A stretch of DNA of 64,000 nucleotides from Candidatus Altimarinota bacterium (GTDB taxonomy: Bacteria; Patescibacteriota; Gracilibacteria; BD1-5; UBA6164). Below are positions 1-12,268 of the stretch, in pieces; positions within the stretch are counted from its first letter, which is position 1; every line of letters starts with the position of its first letter. The notes below the pieces were generated by a model. That model searched no databases. It was not told where the DNA came from and worked only from the letters and a program-made list of their open reading frames with translations. The DNA lies in contig JAQUWS010000002.1 in the NCBI GenBank assembly GCA_028692735.1, positions 1-64,000 on the forward strand. Reading direction: 5' to 3'. A program made the position numbers and the translations under genes.

Positions 1-443
1 AAACTATTTCTTTCTGTGTTATAAAGAGTTAACCGATAATTTCTAACTTCTCAAATATCAATTTTAAATTCTTTAAAATCAGTTGTAGGAGTATATTTTA
101 AATCAAATACTTCAGTTTTTATTGTATCTTCTTCAGTTTTTTGTTCTTCTAAATTTATTTCATTTGTGTGAGAAACTATCTTTTTCTTAATCTCATTAAT
201 TATTTGATATGATCTAGATTTTTCATCAAGTTTCTTTAAAGTATTGTCTAGAGCTACAACATACTTTATTGTTATACTATTTCACTTTTCATCAATCATC
301 TTGTTTATTTTCGCAGATACTTGGCTAGCTATCAAATGATCTTTCATCTTTAAACTATAAGTTTCATCTGCATAGATATCTTTAAAAGACACAAAAAGTA
401 TAAAAAATACAAAAAAAAATACTTTAAAAAATTTGTTTTTCAT
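1..443 (-). CDS. Exported protein of unknown function (3' end beyond the window)
   Basis: Reading enters on the minus strand at an ATG at 443-441 and stays open to the window edge, so the C-terminus is missing. The first 26 residues (MKNKFFKVFFFVFFILFVSF, then KDIYAD) look like a Sec signal peptide with a basic start, a hydrophobic core and a small-residue cleavage site. The rest is hydrophilic, with a charged stretch rich in E, K and T around residues 95-115. I recognise no family. It starts 22 bases after the stop of the upstream minus-strand gene, so the two are probably co-transcribed. The predicted location is outside the cytoplasmic membrane. Confidence 0.75.
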
Positions 444-465
444 AAAAAAATAAAAATTAAGTAAA

Positions 466-1311
466 TTAGTTATTAATTTGAATATTTTCAAAAGTAAATC
501 ACTCTTCTTCAAGAAAATATATAAAATCAACTATATTCATCTCAAAACTATCATATTCATAACCACCATCTAGTTTTAATATAAATTTATCCCATTCATT
601 TCATCATAAATTGCAATAAAAAGGTTTATATCAACTTCTTGAGATAGTTGAATATTCATATGATGTTACAATCTCATTATAAAAATATTTAAAATTCTCA
701 TAACTTTGCAATCATAAAGCAATTCTATAAGAATTAATTGTTTTTATTGTCTCAGCTGATGTATCATCAGTATATAGAGTTGAAACTTCTATCTCTCTAA
801 GCTTTGTTTTAGTTTTATTTCTTCATATAGAGTATGATAAGTATAATGAAGATAATAAATTTATCAATAAAACTGAAAAATTTTCTTTATTTACTAATTT
901 TTTTTCTTTATTTCAAGCAATTTTTCAATACAACCTATTTAAAAAATCCAAATCATCTTTACTTATATCTATTTTTGAATTTTTTTCTTTGAAAAATAAT
1001 TCTAAGTTATAAGGATTTATTTCTCAGTTATATCATAAGTTTCTAATTATTGAAACTAATCTTTTATGTTCATATATTAGTGAATTTTCCAGTTTAATAT
1101 CTCATATATTTTTTGAGATTAAGAGTATTTTATCAACATTATTTTTAAAATTTAATATATGATTATCAATTAAATTTTTTCATGAATTTAAAGTTAGTGC
1201 AGCGAATATGCACAATAATATATTTGTTCCAAATCAAGTGTTTTCTAAGAAAATATTAATTTTTTCTTTTATTGTAGCTTTTTTATTATCAGAATTAGAA
1301 ATTTTATTCAT
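466..1311 (-). CDS. Membrane-anchored protein of unknown function
   Basis: A 281-residue ORF starting at ATG 1311-1309 and ending TAA at 466. A hydrophobic stretch around residues 25-42 (GFGTNILLCIFAALTL) could be a single N-terminal membrane anchor; the remainder is hydrophilic and mostly helical in appearance. No catalytic motif or family is recognisable. It is followed at 22 bases by the exported protein at 1-443, suggesting a two-gene unit transcribed away from the pilin gene at 1482. The roughly 170 bases between 1311 and 1482 must hold divergent promoters, but I see no clear pair. Confidence 0.7.
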
Positions 1312-1481
1312 GTATAAATATTAATTTTAGATCTATATAATAAGTATAATAAATAATATGTCAAATCACCGAACTAATTTAGTAAAGAATTATTTTAAAT
1401 GTCAATTCTAAATATAAAAATAATTTTGAGATAATTGAAAATTAGTAATAATTAATAAAATATAAAATAACTTAAAAAATT

Positions 1482-3113
1482 ATGAACAAACAAACAAATG
1501 CCTTCACACTAGTAGAACTAATAGTAGTAATAGTTATCCTAGCAATTTTATGAACTATTGCATTCATAAGTTTTCAGTGATACTCTAGAAACTCAAGAGA
1601 CTCAGTAAGAATTGCTGATATAAATAGTACTAAAAAAAGTCTAGAAATCTTTATAACAAAATCATGATTTTACCCAACTCCAGACTGAGCTACAAATATA
1701 ACATATAGCTGAACAACCGTATGGGTAGAAGGAACAATATGAGTAGATGTTATAAAAAATATACAAAGTGTAAGTAAAGTGATAATAGATCCACTAACAT
1801 CAAACGAATATACATATAGTATAACAAGTAGTAAAACAGAATATCAAATATGAGCTATAAGTGAAGTATGATGATTAACAAACAACAAAATAATAAATAA
1901 CATATATGCAACAGATTTAAATAAAATAAATGCAGTAGCATACATAAGTTGAAACTACAATGAAAAGTTTACAAAAGTAAATACATGAACTATAAGTTGG
2001 ATACTAGCCCAACCAAGTATAATAGCAACAGATATTTGAAACTCAGATTTATGAAATATACTATCAAATAAGAAAGTTGTATTTAATAATTATTGAAATT
2101 ATCCGCATTCATACAATCAAAATAGTGCATGATGATTTAACTATACAAATTGAAATCCAATAATATTTACATGAACATTAGAAGAACTACACGAAGATAA
2201 TCAGAGAAAACTAGATTTTATGACAAATTTGAAACAAGCTTATATAAGTACAGATCTAGCAACAAATCCAATCTATGAAGATATAATGAGTCTTGATACT
2301 TCAAACGACTCTACTTGAACGATAAATCTTGCAATTAGCTATATTAACTCAAATAAATGAGGAATAAAACTTGAGCAATTACCATTATTATGAACCACAG
2401 CAATCATAAATGGAAATACAGGATCAATAACAACTTATGTTGTTTGAGATTGTGATTCTTCTTGACAACTACTTACATGATCAACAACATATTGAAGTTG
2501 TAATGCAAATGATATTATTGTATGTAGCTGAAATTGAGTTTGATATACAATATCATCTTGTAATATTTGAACAAATATTTCGGGAACATGAGAAAGTTCA
2601 TATTGAATATATTTTCAATGGTGAAGAAATAAGTGATTTTCTATTGATGATATAACTCAACAGACAACAAAAATTTCATGAACAATATGACTTAATGCTT
2701 CAACAGATACATATTGATTTGTTTGGAGTGAATCTTTGCCATCTCCACTTACTTGGGCATCAACAGATATAACTGATAATTGGTGAAGTTTAACTAACAC
2801 AAGTGAAGCAAGAAAATGACCTTGTGAAGAATGATATCATATTCCATCAAATCTTGAATGGATAGCTATAATATCAGCATGATGATGGGGAATGAATTGA
2901 ACCTGATTTATAAATGATATTAAAATTCCAATGGCATGACGGAGATATTATGCAACTTGAGTTGTTTGATATAAGTGAAGTAATGGGAATTACTGGTCAT
3001 CATCACATACAACAAATTATGCATATGAATTACAATATAATAATATATCAATATATCCAAGTTCTGCATCATACCGTGTAGATTGAAAACCTATTCGTTG
3101 CATCAAAAACTAA
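1482..3113 (+). CDS. Type IV pilin-like protein with C-terminal Fibrobacter-major-paralogue-like domain
   Basis: A 543-residue protein. The N-terminus MNKQTNAFTLVELIVVIVIL is a textbook class III prepilin leader: a short basic leader, cleavage before F, glutamate at mature position 5, then a hydrophobic helix. The central part (about residues 30-330) resembles a pilin headgroup. From about residue 365 the sequence (YFQWGRNKGF, later GYHIPSNLEW and a closing RCIKN) matches the pattern of the Fib_succ_major domain, which occurs on exported proteins of many bacteria. The N-terminal half closely resembles the pilin at 17588 and the C-terminal domain closely resembles the one at 15751, so this gene looks like a chimera of the two. 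The product should be processed by PilD and assembled on the cell surface. Confidence 0.9.
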
Positions 3114-3151
3114 AAAAAAGATGACTCATGTACAATACATAAATCATCTTA
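3113..3151 (-). terminator. Intrinsic terminator of the DEAD-box helicase gene
   Basis: On the minus strand AAGATGA pairs with TCATCTT; an inner ATGTA/TACAT stem continues the hairpin, and a run of eight T follows. On the plus strand no T-run follows, so it serves the helicase rather than the pilin gene. It lies about 80 bases past the helicase stop. Confidence 0.6.
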
Positions 3152-3233
3152 GAAATATTTAGTGTTTTTTATCTATTCCACTTTTGTGGGGACAAATCAA
3201 ACGCTAGAAAGTTTTTTTTAGTTTTTTCAAAGT

Positions 3234-4850
3234 TTATCTAGAAGTTCTGCTTCCTCATCTACTACTTCAACTATCCCTTCTAACAGAAGATGATCTAGAT
3301 GATGGTCTTGATGATGCACCTCTTGTTGTGCTTCTTTGTCATCTTTTTTCATCTCTTTTAGCAAAGTATCAAGAACTTTTATGTTCAAATGTTTTTTCTG
3401 AATCTGATTTTCTAAAGCTACTGTTTTTATCTCAAACTGGCTCTCTATCAGAGAAAGTTCTTTTTTCTCAAAAACTCTTTCTTTCTCATGAAAAACTTTT
3501 TTCTCAAAAAGATTTTTTCTCAGAAGATTCAGCTCTTTCTCAATATGGTTTTCTTTCAGAACGTCAAGCACTAAATCAGTAGGATTTTTTTTCAGAAGAA
3601 CCACTTCTTGAAGAACCATATCTAGTGCCTCATCTACTACTTCCTTCACTTCTACTTCTAGAACCAAATCTTGAAGGAGCTCTTCATCTTCAACCAAAAC
3701 TTCATCTTGAAGTACTTCTTTCCTCTTTTCTTTCGATTTCTTCACCTTCAGTATTAACTTGTTTTATTGTAATTTTGTTGGTTTTCTCAATATTTTTAAA
3801 TGCATATTTTTCTCATCAAGATACAAACATTATAGCTTTTCATTCAGCTCAAGCTCTTCAAGTTCTTCATATTCTATGTATATAACTTTCAGGATCAGTT
3901 GGAACATCATAGTTAACTACAAGTTCTATATTTTTCATATTTAATCATCTTGCAGCTACATCAGTAACAACAAATATATTAGTAAGTCATTCTTGAAAAT
4001 CTTTCAACGCTTTAAATCTTTCTCTTTGTCTCATATCACCATTTAAAAAAGATGCTTTAAATCAGTCTTCATTTAGTTTCATTGCAAGTTTTTCGGTATC
4101 AACTTTCATTTGTACAAATACTATAGTCTTTTCAGATTTATGTTTTTTGATAAATTTATTAAGTAATTCATATTTATTTATCATAGGAGTTTCCAAAAAA
4201 CTATGATCTATTTTTTCAGTAGTAATTGCATCAGTTGATTTTATAAAAGTATAATTTATTCATAAATACTTTTCAATAATTGTTTTAATTGCAGGAGTGA
4301 TTGTTGCAGAAAATGAAAAAACTTGTTTTAAATTAGTTAATCAACTCCATATAAAATCTATATCATCTATAAATCACATATCAAGCATTCTATCAACTTC
4401 ATCAAGTACAAAATAATTTATATGTTCAAGTTTCAAAACTTTTCTTTCAATCAAATCTATTACTCTTCAAGGAGTTCAAATAACTATATCTTGTCATTTT
4501 CTAATTAAATCAATTTGTTTATAAATAGGACTTCATCAAAAAACAGCAAGAGATTTTACTCTATGATATTTACTTAATTTAAAGATTTCATCTTTTATTT
4601 GAGTAACAAGTTCTCTAGTTGGAGCTATTATAAGAGCCTGAGTTCATCTCTTATTTAAGTCAATATTTTGTAATAAAGACAATACAAAAGCAGCTGTTTT
4701 TCCAGTTCATGTTTGAGATTGTCATATTATATTTTTTCAATTATTTGCCTCAGAAATTACATCAAATTGTATTTTTGTAGGCTCTTTATAACCAATATCA
4801 TCGAGTGCTTTGATTAAATCAGCATTTAATCATAATTCATTAAAATTCAT
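3234..4850 (-). CDS. DEAD-box ATP-dependent RNA helicase with long Arg/Ser/Gly-rich tail
   Basis: A 538-residue protein. The two RecA-like domains (about residues 1-360) show the Walker A loop QTGTGKT, PTREL, GG, TPGR, the DEAD box written as DEVD, SAT, and the closing HRIGRTGR. It unwinds RNA duplexes in ribosome assembly or RNA turnover. From about residue 367 to the end the protein is low complexity, rich in R, S and G, with repeated short units such as KSFGEK, RSTSRG and SRGGTRYG. Such tails bind RNA non-specifically and can drive condensate formation. The tail is kept open in the helicase frame; neighbouring frames are also open because of its composition. The gene stands alone between hairpin terminator 3113-3151 and a long 5' spacer. 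Confidence 0.93.
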
Positions 4851-5185
4851 AATTTATATATAAAAAAATAATAACAAACTAAAAAAGAATACGAAATTAT
4901 TATTCTTCATTTAGTTATTTTTGAATTAGCAAAGTTTTTAATACAAGCATAAAAAATATCCTTATGTAAAAAAGAAAAATATTATTCTTTTTATTAATTT
5001 AAGGAATATCTTTATAAAAAAAAATGAAATGTAATCTTTTAAATTTAAGATTAGTGAGATTATTAGATTTTCCTTAAAAAAGTTATTTAAACTTTTCAAA
5101 TTCAATTGCATTATATACAAAAAAAAATTATTGCAAATTTTAATAAAAAAATTAAACTCTAAATCATATTAACTTAATAAAAAAT
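4851..5185. other. Intergenic spacer, divergent promoters
   Basis: About 335 bases between the divergently transcribed helicase and NAD kinase genes. The sequence is almost pure A/T. I see no ORF, RNA gene or repeat in it; it presumably carries both promoters. Confidence 0.5.
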
Positions 5186-5977
5186 ATGGAACAGATAAAT
5201 TTTATAAATCATACAATTTTTTATGATTCTCATACAATAGAAGAAAAAGAAGAATTAAAAAAAATTATAAATAACAAAGTTTATGAAGATATTTTGTGAC
5301 AAATAAAAGAAGATACAATACTTGTCTTATGATGAGATTGAACTATGTTAAAGGCTATAAAAAAATATTATGATGAAAATAAACAATTTTTGTGAATAAA
5401 CTTTTGACGTAAGTGATTCTTATTAAATCCAAAAGAATACATAAAAAAATGATTTTCATATGTTACTAGAACTTATCCATTACTTGAGATAGAAACAAAT
5501 TTAAACTGAAATACAAAAAAAGAGATTGCAGTAAATGAGATAGATATAAGAGCAGGGGAATGAAAAATGATAAGTTTAAGTATATGTTTATCTGAGAAAC
5601 AAAACATAAACATAGAAGGAGATTGATTAATTATATCAACACCAGCTTGATCAACTTGATATAACAGTTCTCTTGGATGACCAGTTATTCCTCACACAAT
5701 AAATGCTTTTGTTTTAACACCAAAAGCATCTTGGAGACCAAAAAGACAAGGCCCAATTATTATAAATGATTCTGAAATAATCAAAATAAAAAACACTTGA
5801 AGAAAAAATCAAGTAGAGATTTATTGTGATTGAGAATTATTTATAAAAACAGACAAAGATCAAAATTTGAATATAAAAACAAAAAAAAGTAAAAAAAATA
5901 TAAAACTTATAATTTCAGAACAATACTTAAATATATGGGATAACAAAGTTTTGCAGGAACAATGATTTCAAATTTAA
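5186..5977 (+). CDS. nadK: NAD kinase
   Basis: A 263-residue protein that phosphorylates NAD to NADP with ATP. The nucleotide-binding signature GGDGT is at residues 49-53, where all three glycines are TGA codons (5330-5341). The second conserved segment NEIDIRAGEGKMISLSI, then GDGLIISTPAGSTGYNSSLG, matches the family's substrate loop and the STPTGSTAY motif. The length is normal for bacterial NadK. It is followed 63 bases later by an unknown membrane protein in the same direction, sharing the terminator at 6621. Confidence 0.95.
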
Positions 5978-6040
5978 ATACTTGAAAAAATATAATTAAT
6001 TGTTACTATAAACATAAATTATTATTTAAACAAAAAAATA

Positions 6041-6622
6041 ATGCATTCAAAAATCAATGAAATACTTAAAGAAATAGAAAAAAAGAAAAAAGAATTGATA
6101 AAAGAATATGAAGAGTTAATGAAAACTTATTCATTCTACATTGATTGAAAAAAAGTTATTTTCTCTAAAAAAACAAGACAATACAATAAAAATTTTAAAC
6201 AGTGATTATTTAAATATATTTTCAATGCAAAAATAAGACACTTACTTTCAGCTCCTTTTATCTATGCAGTAGCAATTCCATCATTTATTTTAGATATATT
6301 TTTGTTTGTTTATATGCATGTAGCATTTAGATTGTATTGAATTCCTATAGTAAAGAGAAGTGATTATATTATATTTGATAGAAAATACCTTGATTACCTA
6401 AATATAATTCAAAAAGTTAATTGTTTGTATTGTTCACGGGTAAACTGACTTTTTTCTTATGCAGTAGAAATTGCATGAAGAACAGAAAAATACTGGTGTC
6501 CAATAAAAGCTTCAAGAGATATAAGATGATGACACAAACGGCAAAAACACTTTGCAGATTATTGAGACCCAGAGTGATTTAAAGAATGTTTTAATAAAAA
6601 TGATATTTTTTACAAAGATTAA
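6041..6622 (+). CDS. Conserved small membrane protein with cysteine motif
   Basis: A 193-residue protein. An N-terminal coiled segment rich in K/E is followed by a hydrophobic stretch around residues 75-100 and then a cysteine-bearing soluble part: NCLYCSRVNGL, EIAGRTEKYWCPIKASRD and a C-terminal HFADYGDPEGF. I recall the same pattern (IDR..L.YLN..EK.NC.YC, then E.A.RTE.YWCPIK) from uncharacterised proteins in Proteobacteria and Bacteroidetes, but no function is known to me. The CxxC plus later Cys and His suggest metal binding. It ends inside the terminator hairpin at 6621-6646. Confidence 0.8.
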
Positions 6623-6646
6623 GAACGAAAAAATCGTTCTTTTTTG
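6621..6646 (+). terminator. Intrinsic terminator
   Basis: AAGAACGA and TCGTTCTT form an 8-bp stem around five A, followed by a T-run. It overlaps the stop codon of the gene ending at 6622. Confidence 0.85.
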
Positions 6647-6702
6647 TTTTTAAAAGAAAAATATGATATTATTATTTTAATATTATTATTAAAAATTACC
6701 TT

Positions 6703-8751
6703 ATGGCATGACCTAGAGAAAATCCAAAATGAACAGAAGAAATTGATGTAACAATTAAAGAATGAGAAAAAAATGATAATGACAATGAATTAAAGATTCC
6801 TAAAAAAGTATTAGATAAAATAAAAACAAAATTTTCAAAATTAGAATGACTTGTTATAGACTGAACAAAAGATGAATTAACTCATTTAAAAAACAAAGTT
6901 GAAACAGCAAATACTACTATGAATACTGAAGAACTTGAAGCATCACTAAGAAAAGAAGTTATAGAAGAAAGAGTAGAAAACTGAGAATCTAAATTTGATG
7001 CTCTGATTACTTGAGTCAGAGAAACTTCAACAGAACAAATAATCAATGATTTATGAATAAAAATTTGAGATAGTTTTAACTCATATAATTTAACTCCAGA
7101 CCAAATTGATAATATAAAAACTTGAATAACACAAAAGATTTTGAAATCTTGATGAATTGATAATGCATTAAAAGTTATTGATGATTATTTAAAATGAAAA
7201 GAAAAATGAACTCAAGATGCTACTAAACTTCAACAAAAAAATACTATGATTGATGATCTAGTTAAAAATAATTCAGCAGACTTAAAATGATTATTCGAGA
7301 AAAATAAAGATAATAAAGAATTATTAAACTGACTTTTATCAAATTCAAAAGCAATTGAAGAATATAGAGAATGAACGGATATATCAAACATAATTGCATT
7401 ACAATGAAAAGAATTACAAGACTATTTATTATCATGAAATGATAAAGTAGTATGAATGGATAAAAAAATGTGAGACATAAGAAAACAAGCAAGTAATATA
7501 CTAAACAATGAAAAAATAAGTGAATATATGAAAAAGTGATTTATAGAATTTATTGAGAAAATATTAAAATTTTTTGGAATTTCAGAATTATGAAAAACAA
7601 TACTTGAAGATTACAATAAAAGCAAAGATATGACAAAATCAGTTGAAAATCTTAAATCTTATTGAATTGTTAAAATTGACTGAGTTGAAAAAGAGTGAAA
7701 AAATCATAAAAGTATTAAATTACTTGATTGAAAAGACCTGACAAATATTCAAACTTGAAAACTTGAATCATTTTTTACCAATTGTAAAGAAAAATGAATA
7801 GATATAACAAAAAATGATTTTTGGCCAACTATACTTTCAGAAAACAATGAAAATAAAACTATAAAATGAACAGTAAAAGAGAAAGTAGCAGTCCAAAATC
7901 AACTTCAAAATCCACAACAAACTCAACAAGAAGTAGATGTTGTAAAAACTTATAATATAGGTGAGATTAAAGCTGGTGATATAGATACCACAGATTTTAC
8001 AAATTTTTATAAGAAACTCAATAATATAGGTTTCATTACTGAAGTAAGTTGAGTTCCAAAAACAGAAGCAAATCCTTCAAGTACAACAACACAACAACAA
8101 GAACAAAAAAAAGAACAAGAAGCAAAAAAACAAGAAGATAAAGTTATAGAAAATTTAAAAAAAGATATTCCAGAAAACTGAAAAAAACAAATTGCTGAAT
8201 TTTGAGAAGAATCAAACCAAAAAACTGTTAATTTATCTAGATGAACAAGCTGATTTATTTTATCTATAAATGGTAAAGATTGAAAAGAAATAAATAAATC
8301 TCAAGACATTCAAATTAATTCACTTAAAGATGTTAACGATACATTAAATTGATTTGGTTTAAAAAATGAAGAAATTTCAACAATAATGAATAAAATAAGT
8401 ATTATTCCTGCTACTCCTGAAGAAGCTTGAGCAAATAAGCAAGAACAACAAAGAACTCAAAAAGAAAAAGAAGAAGAAAAAACAAAATTATCAAATATAG
8501 AAAAAGAATTAGCAAGATGAAAGAAAATTTTAATTGCAGAAATTTGATGAGATAAAAGAGGTTCAGTAAAACAGGACTTAAGTTTATATAAAGAAAATGA
8601 AAAAATATATTTAGAGTTAAAAACTCCTTGAATAGTAAATACAGTTGATAAGAAAGGAATAGAATGATTAAATTCAATAGACGAGTTAAAGAAACAAATT
8701 ACTGAATGGGATAAAGTAAGAAAAAATTCAAAAATAGAATACAAAGTATAA
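6703..8751 (+). CDS. Large hydrophilic protein of unknown function
   Basis: A 682-residue protein rich in K, E, N and Q with no signal peptide. It looks mostly helical. A short more hydrophobic patch (FIEFIEKILKFFGISEL, about residue 283) is followed by linker-like runs: a Q/T/P-rich segment near residue 400, an S/T/Q/E/K-rich segment near residue 465 and a second E/K stretch near residue 590. The last 80 residues are more ordered. I recognise no domain. It has its own terminator (8751-8775), shared with the convergent membrane protein gene. Similar long low-complexity proteins are common in this lineage and have no assigned role. Confidence 0.8.
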
Positions 8752-8775
8752 AAAAAGAGCAAATGCTCTTTTTTT
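8751..8775. terminator. Bidirectional terminator
   Basis: AAAAAAGAGC and GCTCTTTTTT form a perfect stem around a 4-base loop, with A-run and T-run flanks working in both directions. It serves the convergent genes ending at 8751 and 8774 and overlaps both stop codons. Confidence 0.85.
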
Positions 8776-9226
8776 ATACTCTTATTTTTTCAATTTTTTG
8801 TCAGTACTTAAGACATTTTGAAGTTATACATTTTCAAGTGATTCAAGCAATCAGTGGAAATAATCACATTAATCATATAAGTACATCTATATCTAAAGTT
8901 GGGCTTTCTTGTATCTTATGAGAGATATAAAAAAGTACTACACCAAAAACAATTTGAATAATTCTCACATATTTACTTTTAAATAAACATAAATTTGTTA
9001 CTCACAATAAAATTGGAACTAATCACAATGAAATAAATACGTATTTTATTATAGTTACAGTGCTTTCACTCACATCAACCCAAAAGAAATTTGGATCAAG
9101 TCATTTCCCTAAAGAGATTAAGTTATAGTATAAACTTCAAGAAAGCAATAATCAAAAAACAATTCTAGAGATAAGTATAGTTTTGTCACTTGGCCTTTTT
9201 CTCAAAAGGTTAATTAATCACATCAT
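8774..9226 (-). CDS. Small integral membrane protein
   Basis: A 150-residue protein with about four membrane segments (for example RIVFGLLLSGSLYYNLISLG and IIQIVFGVVLFYISH). The C-terminal segment GLMGLFPLIAGITGKC resembles the end of the YgaP-type membrane domain (DUF2892), where a Gly-rich helix is followed by a Cys. That match is from memory and weak. Two adjacent ATGs (9226 and 9223) are possible starts; I give the first. It converges on the large unknown gene ending at 8751. Confidence 0.7.
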
Positions 9227-9393
9227 AATATTATTTTTAAGTAATAAACTTAAACTATTGTAAATTACATTATATATACAAAAATAATTTTTCAAAATAA
9301 AAGTATATAGATTATTTTTTTAATACAAAAAATATCTTGACATATTGTAAAATAAATTTATAAATACATTAAGATTAAGATAAATAATTATAT

Positions 9394-10287
9394 ATGAGTA
9401 AAGAGATTTTTGAGACATTGCCAGTTATATCAAGATTAACACAAGAAAATAATGAAGAAAAAATAATTTTTTTTACAAAAGATAATGTAAGGGAGTTAAT
9501 AGCATTCAAGGATAGAAAAGATATACCAGATGATGATTTTTTAATATATTTAAAAGAAATTTGATTTGATAATAAAACTATAAAAAGTTTTTTAAATTAT
9601 TATACCCAAAAAACTGATGTTCCAAAAGAAATAAAAAGATTAAGAAGAACTCTTAAATACAATAATGAATCAGAATTTGATAATCAAACAAATGAAAATA
9701 TAAATTCACAAGTATCATTAATATCAGAAGAACAAAAAACAATTGAGAAAATAAAAGCTACAATGAATGTAGAATATGCAAAAAAATATACAGATTTTGT
9801 TTACATTATGTGAGAATTATATGAGTTTTGGGAAAATGCTTTAGATAGTGAAGTTCAAGAGATTTATGAAGAAGCAATGATAGAACCAGCTTTATGACTA
9901 ATAGAAAGTTATAAAAATGAAAAAAATATAATAGAAGCATTTAATTGATTATATGATTGACTTGACTGTTCATATTGAAAAGCAGAAATAATATTAGCAA
10001 ATGAAATTATAAGAGTCCTAAAGAAAATGAAATCTCCAAGGAGTTACTTAGATAAATTAATATATTGTCATGATATTGTTTCAGAAAAAGCCAAACTTGT
10101 ATTTGAAGATGCTATGATTTTACCAACAGTTTTTCTAATAAGTAAATCAGAAAACCTTGAGTGAATAGATTTAATAAAATATTTAAAAGCTGTTGAATTA
10201 TTAACAGTATGAGAATCAAATGACCTAGTTAATGATGAAATAATATACAGATCAAATATTGAAGAAATAAAATCAATTTTATCATAA
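9394..10287 (+). CDS. Protein of unknown function
   Basis: A 297-residue, mostly helical and hydrophilic protein without signal peptide or membrane segment. Residues 40-75 (FLIYLKEIGFDNKTIKSFLN then YYTQK) read like a small helix-turn-helix segment, and the YYTQK that ends it recurs in the unknown protein at 20349. The second half, from about residue 120, contains aromatic helices (YTDFVYIMGELYEFWENAL). A TTGACA at 9343-9348 lies upstream as a possible -35. It ends before the bidirectional terminator at 10372. No function can be assigned. Confidence 0.75.
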
Positions 10288-10371
10288 ATAAACAATAAAA
10301 ATACCAGACTTGTCAATACAAACTTATAAAAAATCTATTGGGTTCAGTGTTCGTTGTATAAAAGATTAACT

Positions 10372-10401
10372 AAAAACATTCTAGCTTTAGCTAGAATGTT
10401 T

Positions 10402-10403
<2 letters not shown>
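10372..10403. terminator. Bidirectional terminator between the 9394 gene and tgt
   Basis: AAAAACATTCTAGC pairs with GCTAGAATGTTTTT around TTTA, a perfect 14-bp stem. The tgt stop codon (10402-10404) touches its end. Confidence 0.85.
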
Positions 10404-11559
<1,156 letters not shown>

Positions 11560-11570
11560 TAATAGATTTT

Positions 11571-11601
11571 AAAAAAATAAAAAGTTATCACATTGATAAC
11601 T
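11571..11601 (-). terminator. Terminator of the rseP-HD unit
   Basis: On the minus strand AGTTATCA pairs with TGATAACT around ATG, followed by TTTTTATTTTTTT. It lies 45 bases past the HD gene stop. Confidence 0.75.
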
Positions 11602-11645
11602 TACTTGTATTTTTATACATAAAAAATTATTATTTACAAATATTT

Positions 11646-12266
11646 TTAATAATTTGGAGTTATGTTACTTTCTCAATCATTCTTCACCATATTTTTTAAT
11701 AATTCTTCATTTTTTCTTTTTATCACTCATCTTTCCATTTCCTGAGTTTTTGTATAAAATTTATGATTCCATAAAAAATCAAGTGAAGAGTGATGCCAAT
11801 CAGGATCTTTTATTTTGATTTTTTTAATAGTTTCAAGTTCTTTTTTTAACTTTTCTCATTTATCAAAGAAATCTTCTCTTCATATATTATCTAAATCTGC
11901 ATCCTTAATAATTTTTTCATAAATATTTTTTGGTTCAGTATATAGAGGATTAGTAGCAAGAATAACTTTTTCTACTAATTCAATTTTATCTGTTGGATAT
12001 AATTTAGATTTTAAGAAATTTTGAGCGATTTTAGCTCATACATACTCATTATCATCATACTTAATTGTAAAACCTGTATCATGAAAAAGCCCAGCTAATG
12101 CTAAAATTTCAGTCTCATCATCGTTTAACCCTTCTTTTTGAGCAAGATATATTGATCTTATCATTACATCTAAAGCATGCTCATATTGATGATAATAATA
12201 ATTTTCAAGAGGCATCAATATAGAGTTTACATATTTCTTAGCATCCATTATTAATTTATCGTACAT
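11646..12266 (-). CDS. HD-domain phosphohydrolase
   Basis: A 206-residue HD-superfamily protein. The metal-binding pattern is visible: H near residue 29 (YHQYEHALDVM), the HD pair in LAGLFHDTGF around residue 62, and a distal D in KDADLDNIG. Such proteins hydrolyse phosphate esters, often nucleotides or signalling nucleotides; the substrate cannot be read from the sequence. The start codon follows the rseP stop by only 2 bases, so the two are co-transcribed and probably translationally coupled. The C-terminus is charged and ends near terminator 11571-11601. Confidence 0.88.
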
Positions 12267-12268
12267 CT

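Noticed and set aside
282-530. 82-residue minus-strand reading frame beginning MILYIF
   Set aside because: The true gene in this frame starts at the ATG at 443 with a signal peptide and runs on through TGA codons; the upstream part of this frame overlaps the C-terminus of the neighbouring gene.
3227-3745. 172-residue minus-strand ORF rich in E, V and L
   Set aside because: It is out of frame with the helicase. The helicase frame gives an R/S/G tail; the other frames are open only because of the repetitive composition.
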